Below are positions 13,382 through 14,305 of a DNA stretch of 14,305 bases, in pieces. Origin of the DNA: PALSA-1355 sp041499515 (GTDB taxonomy: Bacteria > Planctomycetota > Planctomycetia > Pirellulales > PALSA-1355); NCBI GenBank assembly GCA_041499515.1, contig JBGQKM010000154.1, positions 1 through 14,305 on the forward strand, in the 5' to 3' direction. Positions within the stretch are counted from its first letter, which is position 1; each line of letters begins with the position of its first letter. The notes under the pieces were generated by a model. It saw only the letters and a list, made by a program, of their open reading frames with translations. It was not told where the DNA came from and did no database searches. The translations under genes were made by a program, and so were the position numbers.

Positions 13382-14305
13382 TTTTCTTTCTGTTCGTTCG
13401 CCCCTAATAACTCCGCCGCCTCGGCGCGGAATCGCTTGAGTTGTTCATTGGTCGGCGCGTTCGCGTCCATCCACTCGACGGCCTTCGCATACCACTTGCG
13501 AGCTTCATCCTTGTTGTCCAGTTGCCAGTTGGCCATGGCCAGTGGGAACCATTCCAAACTGTCCCCGGCGGAGCCGAGTTCCCTCACTCTCTCCAGGGCC
13601 GCAATGGCGGCTTTCCACTCCGCCGCGCGGTACTGCGCAACGCCGAGCGTTTGCCAATAGAACCCATTCTTCGGCTCCAACTCGACGACCTTCTGCGCAA
13701 GCTCCAAGGCCAAGGCCGAGTTGCGCAATCGCGCATCGGGAGCAGTGGCCAAAGTCCACGCCAAAGAATTGAGCGCCCCCGCGTTTTTCCCTGCAAGCTG
13801 CACAACTTTTCGATAGGCCTCGTCAGCTTCGCGCGGTCGGTTAGTGGCGGCCAGCGCTTGCGCCAGACCGCTGTAGACCTGCCACAGATCCTCGTATGTG
13901 GGGAATTCGGCGATGATCTTCTGGTACGAATTGATGGCTTCGAGATAACTCTTTTCGGCGTCCTCGACGCGTTTGTCCGATGCCTGCAGTTGAGCCAATC
14001 GACGTTGGAAGACGGCCCGAAACCTCTGGTAGTCTGGCACTGCGGGATGGACTGTGGCCCGTTGGCTAAACTTGTCAATGGCCTGGCGAATCGTAACTTC
14101 CGCCTCGGCCTGCTTGTCTTGCGGCAGCAGGACGTCGACCAGGGCAAAGTACCTTTGCGCCAGTCGGGCTCGGTATTCGGGATTGTCCGGAAAGTCGCTC
14201 ACCAGCGCCACGCAAATATCGACACTTTTTCGCGCCGCGACCAAGGACTCCTGGGCATGGCCGCCGGCCACGAGGATCGTTTTTAGTCGAGTCAGGGTGT
14301 CGACC
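13378..14305 (-). CDS. TPR-repeat protein, C-terminal part (5' end outside window)
   Basis: The last 308 residues of a larger protein; the frame is open to the window edge, so the start is not visible (a GTG at 14271 is probably internal). It shows several tetratricopeptide repeats, e.g. SDKRVEDAEKSYLEAINSYQ, ATNRPREADEAYRKVVQLA, NSLAWTLATAPDARLRN and GFYWQTLGVAQYRAAEWKAAIAAL. The LAWTLAT, FYWQTLGVAQYRA and EARKWYAKAVEWM pattern is typical of the C-terminal TPR half of planctomycete Ser/Thr protein kinases, which use it for protein-protein contacts. That a kinase domain lies upstream is an inference. The protein ends NEQKEK with its TAG inside a REPIN-like palindrome. Confidence 0.82.
   Translation of the reverse strand, partial: VDTLTRLKTILVAGGHAQESLVAARKSVDICVALVSDFPDNPEYRARLAQRYFALVDVLLPQDKQAEAEVTIRQAIDKFSQRATVHPAVPDYQRFRAVFQRRLAQLQASDKRVEDAEKSYLEAINSYQKIIAEFPTYEDLWQVYSGLAQALAATNRPREADEAYRKVVQLAGKNAGALNSLAWTLATAPDARLRNSALALELAQKVVELEPKNGFYWQTLGVAQYRAAEWKAAIAALERVRELGSAGDSLEWFPLAMANWQLDNKDEARKWYAKAVEWMDANAPTNEQLKRFRAEAAELLGANEQKEK

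Overview
The window looks like a chromosomal segment of a planctomycete, most likely a Pirellulales-type member of the Planctomycetota. The evidence is a secreted protein with the planctomycete extracellular N-terminal signature (PLEERRML) plus FG-GAP and Calx-beta domains, a HAF-repeat protein with a PEP-CTERM tail, a TIGR03032-type protein, a TPR protein like the C-terminal half of planctomycete Ser/Thr kinases, and high G+C. No database search was possible; all family names come from motif recognition.

Layout. 393-1967 (+): a secreted YceI-family protein followed by a polytopic membrane protein of unknown function. 2202-3209 (-): a secreted alpha/beta hydrolase, divergent from an SSS/SLC5-type sodium:solute symporter (3564-5207, +). 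5505-about 7546 (-): a group II intron with a 443-aa reverse transcriptase/maturase, a recognisable domain V and a domain VI. 7855-8982 (-): a TIGR03032-family protein. 9080-11149, 11309-11803 and 12030-13127 (all -): three exported proteins, namely an FG-GAP/Calx-beta protein, a small beta-barrel-like secreted protein, and a HAF-repeat PEP-CTERM protein. 13378-14305 (-): the C-terminal part of a TPR protein that runs off the window, with a REPIN-like palindrome on its stop codon.

The most unusual signal is non-coding. Each of the three exported-protein genes is preceded by the same structured module: a GGCCGGTGAG/CTCACCGGCC hairpin, then a second hairpin whose stem sequence varies while its 9-nt loop is conserved, then a 6-7 nt segment complementary to that loop just before the ribosome binding site. 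On the minus strand it could be a riboswitch-like 5' leader with a loop-to-downstream pseudoknot. On the plus strand the same DNA has a TAYAAT box, the loop hairpin and an intrinsic terminator (hairpin plus T-run), so it could instead be a family of about 93-115 nt small RNAs antisense to the leaders. Two of the three copies are exactly 178 bp long and their similarity continues into the signal-peptide codons, suggesting that a leader plus export-signal cassette was duplicated in front of unrelated mature proteins.

The left half (YceI, hydrolase, symporter) is ordinary housekeeping or transport content. The right half is an extracellular-protein cluster probably under shared control.
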